A DNA stretch of 11,585 nucleotides, taken from positions 1 through 11,585 of the forward strand of contig JAKOSR010000061.1 of the NCBI GenBank assembly GCA_029777225.1. The letters run 5' to 3'. Positions 1 to 6,242 of this stretch are shown piece after piece. Position numbers and translations under genes: made by a program. Source of the stretch: Chloroflexota bacterium (lineage in GTDB: Bacteria; Chloroflexota; Anaerolineae; Anaerolineales; Anaerolineaceae). The notes beneath the pieces were generated by a model that saw only the letters and a list, made by a program, of their open reading frames with translations, made no database searches and was not told where the DNA came from. Positions within the stretch are counted from its first letter, which is position 1; each line of letters opens with the position of its first letter.

Positions 1-241
1 CCTCGCGCAGGTAGTCGCGCACCAACGTGGGCTTGCCCTGGTGTATCCGCAGCCAGCCTTCCCGGGCGAGGCGTTGCAGGGCTTCCCTTAGGGTGGGGCG
101 GGTCACGCCCAGGCTCAGCGCCAGCTCGCGCTCAGGGGGCAGCGCGCTGTGGATGGGAAAAGTGCCATCCAAAATCGCGTTGAGTAGGCGTTGTTCAGTG
201 AATTCCGCCGGCCTTGAGAACGTGCTTCGGGCTTCCATCAT
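1..241 (-). CDS. FadR-like GntR-family transcriptional regulator, N-terminal part (runs off the left edge)
   Basis: Only the first 80 codons are in the window. They form a winged helix-turn-helix of the GntR/FadR type: L-P-P-E-R-E-L at residues 34-40, recognition helix G-V-T-R-P-T-L-R-E at 45-53, then R-L-A-R-E-G-W-L and a wing with I-H-Q-G-K-P-T at 66-72. From memory of E. coli FadR, this matches its DNA-binding domain closely, including the DNA-contacting arginines (E. coli R35, R45, R49; here R38, R48, R52). The wing histidine is replaced by Gln, with His one residue earlier. The ligand-binding C-terminal domain lies outside the window, so an acyl-CoA effector is inference. Two adjacent ATG codons (241 and 238) follow a strong AAGGAGG, which sits very close; 238 may be the true start. 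A promoter and a FadR-type operator lie just upstream, suggesting autorepression. DUF2804 is divergent. Confidence 0.85.
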   Translation of the reverse strand, partial: MMEARSTFSRPAEFTEQRLLNAILDGTFPIHSALPPERELALSLGVTRPTLREALQRLAREGWLRIHQGKPTLVRDYLRE

Positions 242-261
242 CCCTCCTTGGGTGAGTTGGT

Positions 262-278
262 AAGAGGTCTGACCAGTT
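262..278 (-). promoter_or_regulatory. Predicted FadR-type operator
   Basis: Read on the minus strand the 17-mer is AACTGGTCAGACCTCTT. It has the GGTC-N-GACC core of FadR operators and differs from the E. coli consensus as I recall it (AGCTGGTCCGACNTGTT) at only three positions, one of them the central base. It lies between the -10 box and the start codon of the FadR-like gene, at about the predicted transcription start, a classical place for autorepression. It is also about 70 bp upstream of the -10-like box of the divergent DUF2804 gene, so it could affect both. Binding is inferred. Confidence 0.75.
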
Positions 279-284
279 GGTAAA

Positions 285-313
285 ATTTTAGACACGAATG
301 CCAAAAAGTTCAA
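285..313 (-). promoter_or_regulatory. Predicted sigma70-type promoter of the FadR-like gene
   Basis: On the minus strand TTGAAC (308-313) is separated by exactly 17 bp from TAAAAT (285-290). The predicted start falls near 278, giving a leader of roughly 40 nt. The FadR-type operator begins right where transcription should start. Confidence 0.65.
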
Positions 314-346
314 GGGTTAAAACCGCCCGCTCGCCTAATTTACCGC

Positions 347-352
347 TATAAT
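347..352 (+). promoter_or_regulatory. -10-like box upstream of the DUF2804 gene
   Basis: A perfect TATAAT lies 28 bp before the chosen GTG start, giving a predicted transcription start near 359 and a short leader carrying GGAGG. No good -35 box is visible at 16-18 bp, so the promoter may be weak or activator-dependent. Confidence 0.4.
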
Positions 353-380
353 CAGGTCAAACTGTCCGTTGGAGGTGAAT

Positions 381-1409
381 GTGGCCGAAGCCTATGCTGA
401 ACGTGAGATTTTCAGCCCTGTCTCTCTCTGTGATTCTACCGGAAACCTGAACCGCGAGGCCGTCGGTTGGTCGCGCCACCCGTTGCATCATTGCGCCCTC
501 AAAGGCCATCCGCTGCGCAAAAAACGCTGGAATTACTGGTGTGTCACCAGCCCGCACGAACTTTTTTCCGTCACGCTCTCCAATGTCGATTACCTCGGCC
601 TCCCCTTCGTGTACTACATCAATTTCGATACGCTGGAAATGGTGGAAAAGACCTGGATGACCCCCTTGGGCCGTGGCTGCGTGCTGGGGGATGAAGTGTA
701 CGATGATGCCTCCTACCGCGATGAAAAAGCCTCTTTGTCTATCCAATGTAAAAGCGGCAATATTTCCATGCGTCTCACCCTGGCCGAATTTGGCAATCAC
801 CCGCTTGAAGCCAGCCTGACTTTCCAACAACCGGCCGGCCATGAAAGCCTGAGTGTTGTCATTCCCTGGTCGGATAAAAACTTCCAGTTCACATCCAAGC
901 ACAACACCCTGCCAGCCAGCGGCGTTATTCGCTGGGGGGAAAGAAAAATTCGTTTCTCTCCCGACCAATCCTTTGCCTGCCTCGATTTTGGGCGGGGCAT
1001 CTGGCCTTATAAATCTTTTTGGAATTGGTCCAGTTTTTCCACCCGGCTACCAGATGGTCGTACTCTGGGGCTCAACCTGGGGGCGGGCTGGACGGACGGC
1101 ACCGGTATGAACGAAAATGGTTTTTGTCTGGCTGGCCGCCTGCGCAAGATTAGCCAGGATGTCCGCTTCTTATACGATGCCACCAATTTCATGGCGCCGT
1201 GGCAAATCAAAACCGAACTGGATGACAGCGTGGCTTTGACCTTCACGCCCTTTTTCGAGCGTATCGCCAAGAGCGACGCGCTAATCATCCGCTCGGAGGT
1301 ACACCAAATGTTTGGTCGTTTTTCAGGCACGCTCCGCGCGGATGACGGCGAGCGGGTTGCGGTGAACGACGTGATTGGGTGGGCGGAAGACCATCATGCC
1401 CGCTGGTAG
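381..1409 (+). CDS. DUF2804 domain-containing protein
   Basis: This 342-aa soluble protein has no signal peptide or membrane segment. The whole length matches the DUF2804 family as I recognise it: an N-terminal stretch with G-W-S-R-x-P-L (residues 29-35), K-x-R-W-N-Y-W near 47-53, then many beta-strand-like segments rich in Trp, Phe and Tyr. The family has no firmly established biochemical role. The start is chosen at GTG 381 because GGAGG (371-375) sits 5 nt before it; an in-frame TTG at 369 would overlap that site. The gene is divergent from a FadR-like regulator, so a link to lipid or acyl-chain metabolism is possible but only inferred. The Crp-family gene begins 57 bp downstream on the same strand. 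Confidence 0.85.
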   Translation: MAEAYAEREIFSPVSLCDSTGNLNREAVGWSRHPLHHCALKGHPLRKKRWNYWCVTSPHELFSVTLSNVDYLGLPFVYYINFDTLEMVEKTWMTPLGRGCVLGDEVYDDASYRDEKASLSIQCKSGNISMRLTLAEFGNHPLEASLTFQQPAGHESLSVVIPWSDKNFQFTSKHNTLPASGVIRWGERKIRFSPDQSFACLDFGRGIWPYKSFWNWSSFSTRLPDGRTLGLNLGAGWTDGTGMNENGFCLAGRLRKISQDVRFLYDATNFMAPWQIKTELDDSVALTFTPFFERIAKSDALIIRSEVHQMFGRFSGTLRADDGERVAVNDVIGWAEDHHARW

Positions 1410-1466
1410 TCAATTTTTCCCGGTTTGCCTCCGCGTGTCCACCGCGTGTGGGAGGGGTGCGCTACG

Positions 1467-2165
1467 ATGAGAATCACCCAGGCCAAGCCGGAACAACTCC
1501 TTGGGTTGGCGCTTTTCAATTCCTTCCCCCCTGAAGGCCTGACCGAACTCGTTTCCACCTGTGCCCTCAAGGTCTACGAAGATGGCGAAATCCTCTTCTT
1601 CGAAGGCGACCCAGCCGAAAGCGTCCTGTTGGTGCTGGCTGGCCGCGCGGTGCTCTTTCGGGGCTCTGAGCTGGGGCGCGAGCTGGTCCTCTCACGCTTG
1701 GGGCGGGGAGAGGTCATCAATCTCGTGCCGGCTTTGCTTGCTGAACAGCCGCGTTGGCAGGCTTGCGCCCGGGCCAGCGGGCACCTCGAGGTGCTCAACA
1801 TTCCGCTACCCGCCCTGCGCGGTTTGATGAATGCCAACAACACCTTCACCCAGTCCCTCCTGCGGATGCTTGCAGATCGCCTGGACCGAGCCATGGACCT
1901 GGCCTCCAGCATGAGCCTCAAATCCACCCGTGCCCGCCTGGCCGCCTTTCTCATATGCCAGGCCGACGGCCTGGGTACGCAGCCTAATCCCACCCAAAAC
2001 GACATTGCCGCGGAAATCGGCACGGTACGCGAAGTGGTTGCGCGCCTGCTCAAGGACTTCGAGATGGCCGGTTGGCTAAAACGCGACCGCCAGCGTATTC
2101 GACTGCGCGACCGTGCCGCCCTGGAACGCGTTGCCCGGGACCAGGACCAAACCAGCCCAATGTGA
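1467..2165 (+). CDS. Crp/Fnr-family transcriptional regulator
   Basis: The 232-aa protein has an N-terminal cyclic-nucleotide-binding-like beta-roll (about 12-115), a dimerisation helix (about 125-150) and a C-terminal Crp-type helix-turn-helix (about 176-220). The recognition helix, T-V-R-E-V-V-A-R (186-193), carries R-E-x3-R, which corresponds to R180, E181 and R185 of E. coli CRP, the residues that read TGTGA. The phosphate-binding cassette region (about 81-103) lacks the usual G-E-x-x-R-S-A, so cAMP is unlikely. Cysteines (32, 100, 164) do not form an FNR-like N-terminal cluster motif. The effector is therefore unknown; haem/NO sensing as in Dnr or HcpR-type members is possible. The ATG at 1467 has GGAGGGG 9 nt upstream. 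A perfect TGTGAC-N4-GTCACA site overlaps the stop codon and precedes the ferredoxin gene, its likely target. Confidence 0.92.
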   Translation: MRITQAKPEQLLGLALFNSFPPEGLTELVSTCALKVYEDGEILFFEGDPAESVLLVLAGRAVLFRGSELGRELVLSRLGRGEVINLVPALLAEQPRWQACARASGHLEVLNIPLPALRGLMNANNTFTQSLLRMLADRLDRAMDLASSMSLKSTRARLAAFLICQADGLGTQPNPTQNDIAAEIGTVREVVARLLKDFEMAGWLKRDRQRIRLRDRAALERVARDQDQTSPM

Positions 2166-2176
2166 CTTTAGTCACA
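2161..2176 (+). promoter_or_regulatory. Crp/Fnr-type operator before the ferredoxin gene
   Basis: TGTGACTTTAGTCACA has two perfect 6-bp arms and equals the TGTGA-N6-TCACA Crp consensus. It overlaps the last codons of the regulator gene. Its centre (2168.5) lies 41.5 bp upstream of the transcription start predicted at 2210 from the TATAAT at 2198-2203, the textbook position for a class II activator site. Confidence 0.8.
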
Positions 2177-2197
2177 GCGCGAAGCGTCCCAACAGTC

Positions 2198-2203
2198 TAT
2201 AAT
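2198..2203 (+). promoter_or_regulatory. -10 box of the ferredoxin/DUF438 operon
   Basis: This is a perfect TATAAT with no recognisable -35 box at the right distance; that position is taken by the Crp/Fnr-type palindrome. This is the usual architecture of an activator-dependent promoter. The predicted start (about 2210) is directly next to the first ATG of the ferredoxin gene. Confidence 0.65.
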
Positions 2204-2210
2204 CCCAACC

Positions 2211-2429
2211 ATGATGAACACGAAAGACGGAATGGTATTGCCTATCCTGGAAGCCACCAAATGCGATTTGTGCGGCACTTGTGTTTCAGCCTGCCCGACA
2301 GGTGCTCTATCGATTTCCGAAGAACGCCTGGTTTTCTCCGCGCCGGCTGAATGCACGTATTGCGCCACCTGCGAAAAAGTTTGCCCCCAGCAGGCCATCC
2401 ATTGTCCGTTAAGCATAGAATGGGAGTAG
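2211..2429 (+). CDS. 2[4Fe-4S] ferredoxin
   Basis: This 72-aa bacterial-type ferredoxin has two complete C-x2-C-x2-C-x3-C-P motifs: Cys 18, 21, 24, 28 and Cys 48, 51, 54, 58. It should be a soluble low-potential electron carrier in the cytoplasm. The start is uncertain. ATG codons lie at 2211, 2214 and 2232, all in frame. The predicted transcription start is at or next to 2211, so the mRNA may be leaderless, or translation may begin at 2232 with a weak purine-rich site before it. All eight cluster cysteines are kept with any of the starts. The gene sits between a Crp-family regulator and a DUF438-hemerythrin-PAS protein (13 bp gap), which suggests electron supply to a redox or NO-responsive function. 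Confidence 0.93.
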   Translation: MMNTKDGMVLPILEATKCDLCGTCVSACPTGALSISEERLVFSAPAECTYCATCEKVCPQQAIHCPLSIEWE

Positions 2430-2442
2430 GAAAGGTTACAAA

Positions 2443-3675
2443 ATGAGTGAGTATATTAATAACGCGTCCAACCGCAAAGATCAACTCAAGGCCATCATCC
2501 GCAAGTTGCATGCCGGCCAAAGCGTGGAATCCCTCCGCCAGGAGTTCGGCGGAATCATCGAAGATACCAGTGCCGCGGATATCGCCGCCGCCGAACGGGA
2601 AGTGATTGAAGAGGGTCTGCCCGTCAGTGAAATCCAAAAATTGTGTGATTTACACGTGGCCGTCTTCCAGGATGGCCTGGAAAGCAAACCCGAGCCTGAG
2701 TCCCTCCCGGGCCACCCCGTTTTTGCCATGCGCCTCGAAAACGAAGTGATTGGCCGTGTGCTTGAAGCCCTGGTCAACCAGCTCAACGAGGCCGAGCTCG
2801 GCCGGCAGGATGCCTGGGATGGCCTGCGAAAAGCGGCCTCCAACCTTCCTGTGGTTGTTGACCACTACAATTTCAAGGAAAACCTGCTCTTCCCATACCT
2901 GGAGAAGAAGGGCTTTGAGGGCCCCTCAAAAGTGATGTGGGGCGTGCATAATGACATCCGCGCAGAAATTAAGAACCTGCAGGCCCTGCTTGCGGATGAA
3001 ATTCCAGACCTCGTCTCCGTGGAGAACGTGCTGGAACACCTGGTCCAAAATGTGCGCGAGATGATGTACAAGGAAGAAAAGATTCTCATCCCCGAATCGC
3101 TCTCCTTGCTCTCAGACCAGGAATGGCAGGCCATAGCTGCTTCCAAGGAAGATGCTACGCCGCGCGCACCCCAAGCCCCCAAACACCAGCCGGTTCCTGT
3201 TGCCCAAACACCCGCATCCACGCCAGCTCCGGCTCCCATCGTCACCCCCGGCAGAGTCGGCGCCATCGGTCTTAATACCGGTGCGCTGACGGCGGAGCAA
3301 ATCGACCTGATGCTCAGCCATCTGCCTGTCGATGTCACCTTTGTGGATGAAAACGACGAGGTGCGCTACTTCTCCCAGACCCGCGACCGTGTCTTCACCC
3401 GCACGCCGGCCATCATCGGGCGCACGGTGCTGAATTGCCATCCACCCCAGAGTGTGCACGTTGTGCAGGCCATCCTGGATGACTTCAAATCCGGCCGGCG
3501 CGATAACGCGGACTTCTGGATCTCCATGGGACCAAAATTTGTTTACATCCGGTACTTCGCGCTGCGGGATGCCCAGGGTAACTACCGCGGGACCCTGGAG
3601 GTTACGCAGGATGTTGCGGACATCCGCGGCTTGCAGGGGGAACGCCGTATCCTCGATGACGCCAAACCAGCATAG
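2443..3675 (+). CDS. DUF438-hemerythrin-PAS protein
   Basis: The 410-aa cytoplasmic protein has three recognisable parts. The first is an N-terminal DUF438 helical domain (about 12-80). The second is a hemerythrin-like HHE four-helix bundle (about 88-230) with candidate di-iron ligands H91, H141, E146, H169 and a later K-E-E at 210-212. After a Pro/Ala-rich linker (about 237-270) comes a C-terminal PAS domain (about 283-400) containing V-D-E-N-D-E, I-I-G-R and the typical C-H-P-P (332-335). This order is known for DUF438 proteins of anaerobes. The biochemical role is not established; oxygen or nitric oxide sensing, or iron-sulfur repair like other HHE proteins, are options. AAAGG lies 7 nt before the ATG. 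The gene probably forms an operon with the ferredoxin under the upstream Crp/Fnr-type site. Confidence 0.9.
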   Translation: MSEYINNASNRKDQLKAIIRKLHAGQSVESLRQEFGGIIEDTSAADIAAAEREVIEEGLPVSEIQKLCDLHVAVFQDGLESKPEPESLPGHPVFAMRLENEVIGRVLEALVNQLNEAELGRQDAWDGLRKAASNLPVVVDHYNFKENLLFPYLEKKGFEGPSKVMWGVHNDIRAEIKNLQALLADEIPDLVSVENVLEHLVQNVREMMYKEEKILIPESLSLLSDQEWQAIAASKEDATPRAPQAPKHQPVPVAQTPASTPAPAPIVTPGRVGAIGLNTGALTAEQIDLMLSHLPVDVTFVDENDEVRYFSQTRDRVFTRTPAIIGRTVLNCHPPQSVHVVQAILDDFKSGRRDNADFWISMGPKFVYIRYFALRDAQGNYRGTLEVTQDVADIRGLQGERRILDDAKPA

Positions 3676-3684
3676 AATAGCCAA

Positions 3685-3720
3685 AGAATCAGAACTGCCC
3701 GAGAGGGCAGTTTTGATTCT
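3685..3720. terminator. Bidirectional intrinsic terminator
   Basis: A 16-bp stem (3685-3700 with 3705-3720, one G-T pair) encloses a GAGA loop. It sits between the convergent DUF438 and ABC-ATPase genes, 10 bp after the former and 15 bp before the latter stop codon. The T-run is inside the stem on both strands (TTTT on plus), so it could serve both genes. Confidence 0.8.
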
Positions 3721-3735
3721 TAGTTGGGGATCCGG

Positions 3736-4431
3736 TTAAGCGATTTGATTGACCAGGTCCAGGCTAATCCGACCATCCTTGATTTCTATGATGCGGTCGG
3801 TCTTTTGCGCGATACGCGGGTCATGTGTGATGACCAGGAAGGTTGTCTTGAACTTGTCGTTGATATCCCGCATCAGGTCGTATACTTTCTCTGTGGTGTC
3901 TGAATCCAGGTTGCCGGTGGGTTCATCCGCGAGGATGATCTTCGGGTTGTTGATTAATGCCCGGGCTATGGATGTGCGTTGCTGTTGGCCGCCAGACATC
4001 TTGGTGGCCCGGTTGTCTTTCACTTTGTCCAATCCCATCAAATGGATCAACTCCAACGCGCGTTCATTGACTTCAGGCGTGATCGCGTCTCCCTTAATCC
4101 GGTAAGGCATGATGATATTCTCGTAAGCGGTAAATTCGGGTAACAAGTAATGGAACTGGAAAACAAACCCTATGGTTTCATTGCGCACTTTCGCCAGCGC
4201 GTCTTTTTTCATCTCAGTCGTTCGGATGCCGTTGATGAAAACCTCGCCCGAGGTCGGCTTGTCCAGCGTGCCGATGATGTTCAAAAGCGTGCTTTTTCCC
4301 GAGCCAGATTGGCCGATGATGGAGCTGAACGAATTCTCCTCGACGTCCAGGTTGACATCGTAAAGCACCTGGGTTTTGATTTCAGTCCCATAAATCTTAT
4401 TTACATTGCGGAGGGAGATGACATTAGCCAT
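3736..4431 (-). CDS. MacB/LolD-type ABC transporter ATP-binding protein
   Basis: The 231-aa protein is a complete single-domain ABC ATPase: Walker A G-Q-S-G-S-G-K-S-T at 40-48, Q-loop Q92, signature S-G-G-Q-Q at 146-150, Walker B I-I-L-A-D-E at 165-170 followed by P-T-G-N-L-D, and H-loop His203. The A-D-E-P-T-G-N-L-D form is typical of the MacB/LolD/FtsE subfamily, whose members drive mechanotransmission, lipoprotein release or export of peptides and lipids rather than classical uptake. It overlaps the upstream permease gene by 8 bp, showing translational coupling. It is the last gene of the operon cobalamin-binding protein, permease, ATPase. The substrate cannot be read from the sequence. 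Confidence 0.95.
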   Translation of the reverse strand: MANVISLRNVNKIYGTEIKTQVLYDVNLDVEENSFSSIIGQSGSGKSTLLNIIGTLDKPTSGEVFINGIRTTEMKKDALAKVRNETIGFVFQFHYLLPEFTAYENIIMPYRIKGDAITPEVNERALELIHLMGLDKVKDNRATKMSGGQQQRTSIARALINNPKIILADEPTGNLDSDTTEKVYDLMRDINDKFKTTFLVITHDPRIAQKTDRIIEIKDGRISLDLVNQIA

Positions 4432-5578
4432 TGCGGATTACCTCAATCGGTTCAAGACGGGACGAACTGCGCGCTGGGATGAGTGCGGCCAAAGTCGCGG
4501 CCGCCAGCGCCACCAGCGCGGAAATGGCGATGAATTGGGGGTCGATAAACAGGTCAATCACGGGTGTGCCGTCCGGGTTGAGCGCAAACTTGGTGAACGC
4601 CACCGCCAGTCCCAGCCCAAACCCAACGCCCAGGATGGCACCAAAGATGCCAAGAATGAAGCCCTGCAGCAGGAAAATCAGGCTGGCAATCCGGTCTCTG
4701 ATACCCATGGCTTTTAAAATGCCCAGCTGCCGGGATTTCTGTGCCACTGAAATTGCCAGAACGCTAGCGATACCCAGGACCACCGAAACCAGGACAAAAA
4801 CCTGGATCATAAGGCTGGAGATGCTCTGCCCATTCAAACCGCTGAGCAGTGAGGCGTTGAGATCTTTCCAGTTCTCGACTTTGAGTGAACTGGGAACCAC
4901 TTTTTGAATGTTCGCTCCGACCACGTCAGCGGTGAAGACGTCAGAGACCTGCGACTCAATCGAGGTGACCTGATCACCGAGATCGAAGATGGATTGGACC
5001 AAGCCCATCTCGCTGAGCGCCCAATTCTTGTTTAGGTTGGCGACTCCCAGGTCAAAGATCCCTGAAACAGTAACGTCCCGCTTGGTGCCGCTGGCAGTGA
5101 CAAGCGAAATCGTATCGCCGACTTTTAGCTTGGCTTCATCCATGAATTCTTTACCAAGCATCACCTGGTCACCAGTGGGCAATTTGCCTTCCAGGATACC
5201 TTCATTGATTCTGTAAATCCCATCCGCGGTATCAAACTGAAGCCCACGCAAAAGCGTTGGATAGGTTGAGTCATTGGCGAGAATGAACGCCGAGGAATCC
5301 ACAACCGGGGATATCGAATTAATTTCTGGTTCTGTAGCCTTCACCTTGGTGATGATCGCTTCGTAATCGGGAATTCGATCGTCCCTGTTCACTGGGCGAA
5401 TGGTGATTTGTGATGACCGGCCTACGGCTGTATCAATCAAACTCTGTTGCAACCCGGCAATAAGCGAGCCGATAAAAACCTGGACGGACACACCGATGGC
5501 AATTCCAAGAATAATGAGAATGGTTTGTCCTTTGCTGGAGGTCAGAAACCGCCAGGCAATCTTAAGCGCGAGCTTCAT
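4424..5578 (-). CDS. FtsX/LolC/MacB-type ABC transporter permease
   Basis: The 384-aa inner-membrane protein has the classical layout: one N-terminal transmembrane helix (about 18-42), a large extracytoplasmic MacB-periplasmic-core-like domain (about 45-255), then three C-terminal helices (about 260-378) containing the conserved L-G-I-L-K-A-M-G coupling motif and ending P-A-R-S-S-S-R-L-E-P-I-E-V-I-R-N-G. Start chosen at ATG 5578 because AAGGAGT lies 6 nt upstream; an in-frame ATG at 5605 would add nine residues and lacks support. It overlaps the upstream cobalamin-binding gene by 17 bp and the downstream ATPase gene by 8 bp. No MacA-like adaptor or other partner is in the operon, so the complex is probably a homodimeric permease plus ATPase dimer. 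The substrate is unknown. Confidence 0.93.
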   Translation of the reverse strand: MKLALKIAWRFLTSSKGQTILIILGIAIGVSVQVFIGSLIAGLQQSLIDTAVGRSSQITIRPVNRDDRIPDYEAIITKVKATEPEINSISPVVDSSAFILANDSTYPTLLRGLQFDTADGIYRINEGILEGKLPTGDQVMLGKEFMDEAKLKVGDTISLVTASGTKRDVTVSGIFDLGVANLNKNWALSEMGLVQSIFDLGDQVTSIESQVSDVFTADVVGANIQKVVPSSLKVENWKDLNASLLSGLNGQSISSLMIQVFVLVSVVLGIASVLAISVAQKSRQLGILKAMGIRDRIASLIFLLQGFILGIFGAILGVGFGLGLAVAFTKFALNPDGTPVIDLFIDPQFIAISALVALAAATLAALIPARSSSRLEPIEVIRNG

Positions 5579-6242
5579 GGGCACTCCTTCCCAAGGCCAC
5601 AACATCCTCGAAGGTGTTAATCAACGCGTCCGCGCCAAAATCCGCGGCGCTCGTGCCCGTATGTGAAAAAGCGCTTCCGCTCACAATAATCTTAATACTT
5701 GGATCAAGTTGTGCCCGCAAGCCTTCTGTGATTTGTTTCAGTCGGACCAGCCGCAAGTAGTTCGTCACACTGATACCAACGTAATCTGGTTTCAGGTTCC
5801 GCGTGGCTGACAAGACATTGGAAAGGGGCAGATTGGAGCCGATGAAAACAACATCAAAATGCGCGATCGTGAAAAAGTCAGCACCCATGCGAATACCCAG
5901 CTCATGGTACTCTTCCTCCGGGCAAGCCAGCAGGATTCGGCCGGGATTGGTTTCCATGGGGAAGCGTTCCTTCTCCGCAAGAACATAAGGGTAAGCGCTC
6001 TCAACGATGCCACGGACGATGTTCGTGACCGTATGTTCCCGCCAGATCAGGTCCTCAGCTTGATCGCGCGGCACTGCAAGACTGTTGAGCGCGGGCGCCA
6101 GGACCATCTCATAGAGTTCCGGGATGGTAACTTGGGCGGTTTTTAGCAGATCAAGCGCGTAAAACGTTGCCGCGCGCCGGTCATATTGATTCAGGTATCC
6201 TGAAAATTCCTCAAAAAATTTCGTGATGTCTTTGCTCACCAC
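5562..6242 (-). CDS. Standalone cobalamin (B12)-binding domain protein
   Basis: The 226-aa protein contains a helical B12-binding cap domain (about 10-90; L-Y-E-M-V-L-A-P-A-L at 43-52) and a Rossmann-like B12-binding domain (about 101-222). The cobalamin-ligand motif is E-x-H-E-L-G (111-116) with His113 as candidate lower ligand; many sensory members use E in place of D of D-x-H-x-x-G. E69-H70 of the cap match the E-H of the CarH W-x9-E-H motif, but the Trp position is Arg59. The usual GG of the C-terminal nucleotide loop reads S-G-S (188-190). There is no HTH, methyltransferase or radical-SAM domain. GTG codons at 6242 and 6239 both follow GGAGG; 6239 has the better spacing. It starts an operon with an ABC permease (17-bp overlap) and ATPase, so it may sense or signal for the transporter; this is inference. 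Confidence 0.88.
   Translation of the reverse strand: MVSKDITKFFEEFSGYLNQYDRRAATFYALDLLKTAQVTIPELYEMVLAPALNSLAVPRDQAEDLIWREHTVTNIVRGIVESAYPYVLAEKERFPMETNPGRILLACPEEEYHELGIRMGADFFTIAHFDVVFIGSNLPLSNVLSATRNLKPDYVGISVTNYLRLVRLKQITEGLRAQLDPSIKIIVSGSAFSHTGTSAADFGADALINTFEDVVALGRSAHEARA

Noticed and set aside
357..968. Long minus-strand open frame (203 codons) antisense to the DUF2804 gene
   Set aside because: It has no ribosome site or recognisable domain, and lies opposite a gene with a clear family match; it is a shadow frame of GC-rich coding sequence.
1431..1449. CCGCGTGT repeated 11 bp apart before the Crp-family gene
   Set aside because: Short GC-rich repeat with no palindrome and no match to the TGTGAC site; probably chance.
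1574..2053. Minus-strand open frame (159 codons) opposite the Crp-family gene
   Set aside because: It is Arg/Ser-rich low-complexity translation typical of a shadow frame, with no domain.
1467..2165. Assigning the Crp-family regulator as FNR or cAMP-CRP
   Set aside because: The N-terminal cysteine cluster of FNR and the cAMP-binding cassette are not seen, so only family level is supported.
4431..4907. Plus-strand open frame (158 codons) opposite the ABC permease gene
   Set aside because: Its composition is a mirror of the permease; the permease has a full family match and clear start.
3736..5578. Naming the ABC pair LolCD or MacB
   Set aside because: No lipoprotein-release partner or MacA adaptor is present, and a probable monoderm-like Chloroflexota host would lack the Lol pathway; only the subfamily is supported.
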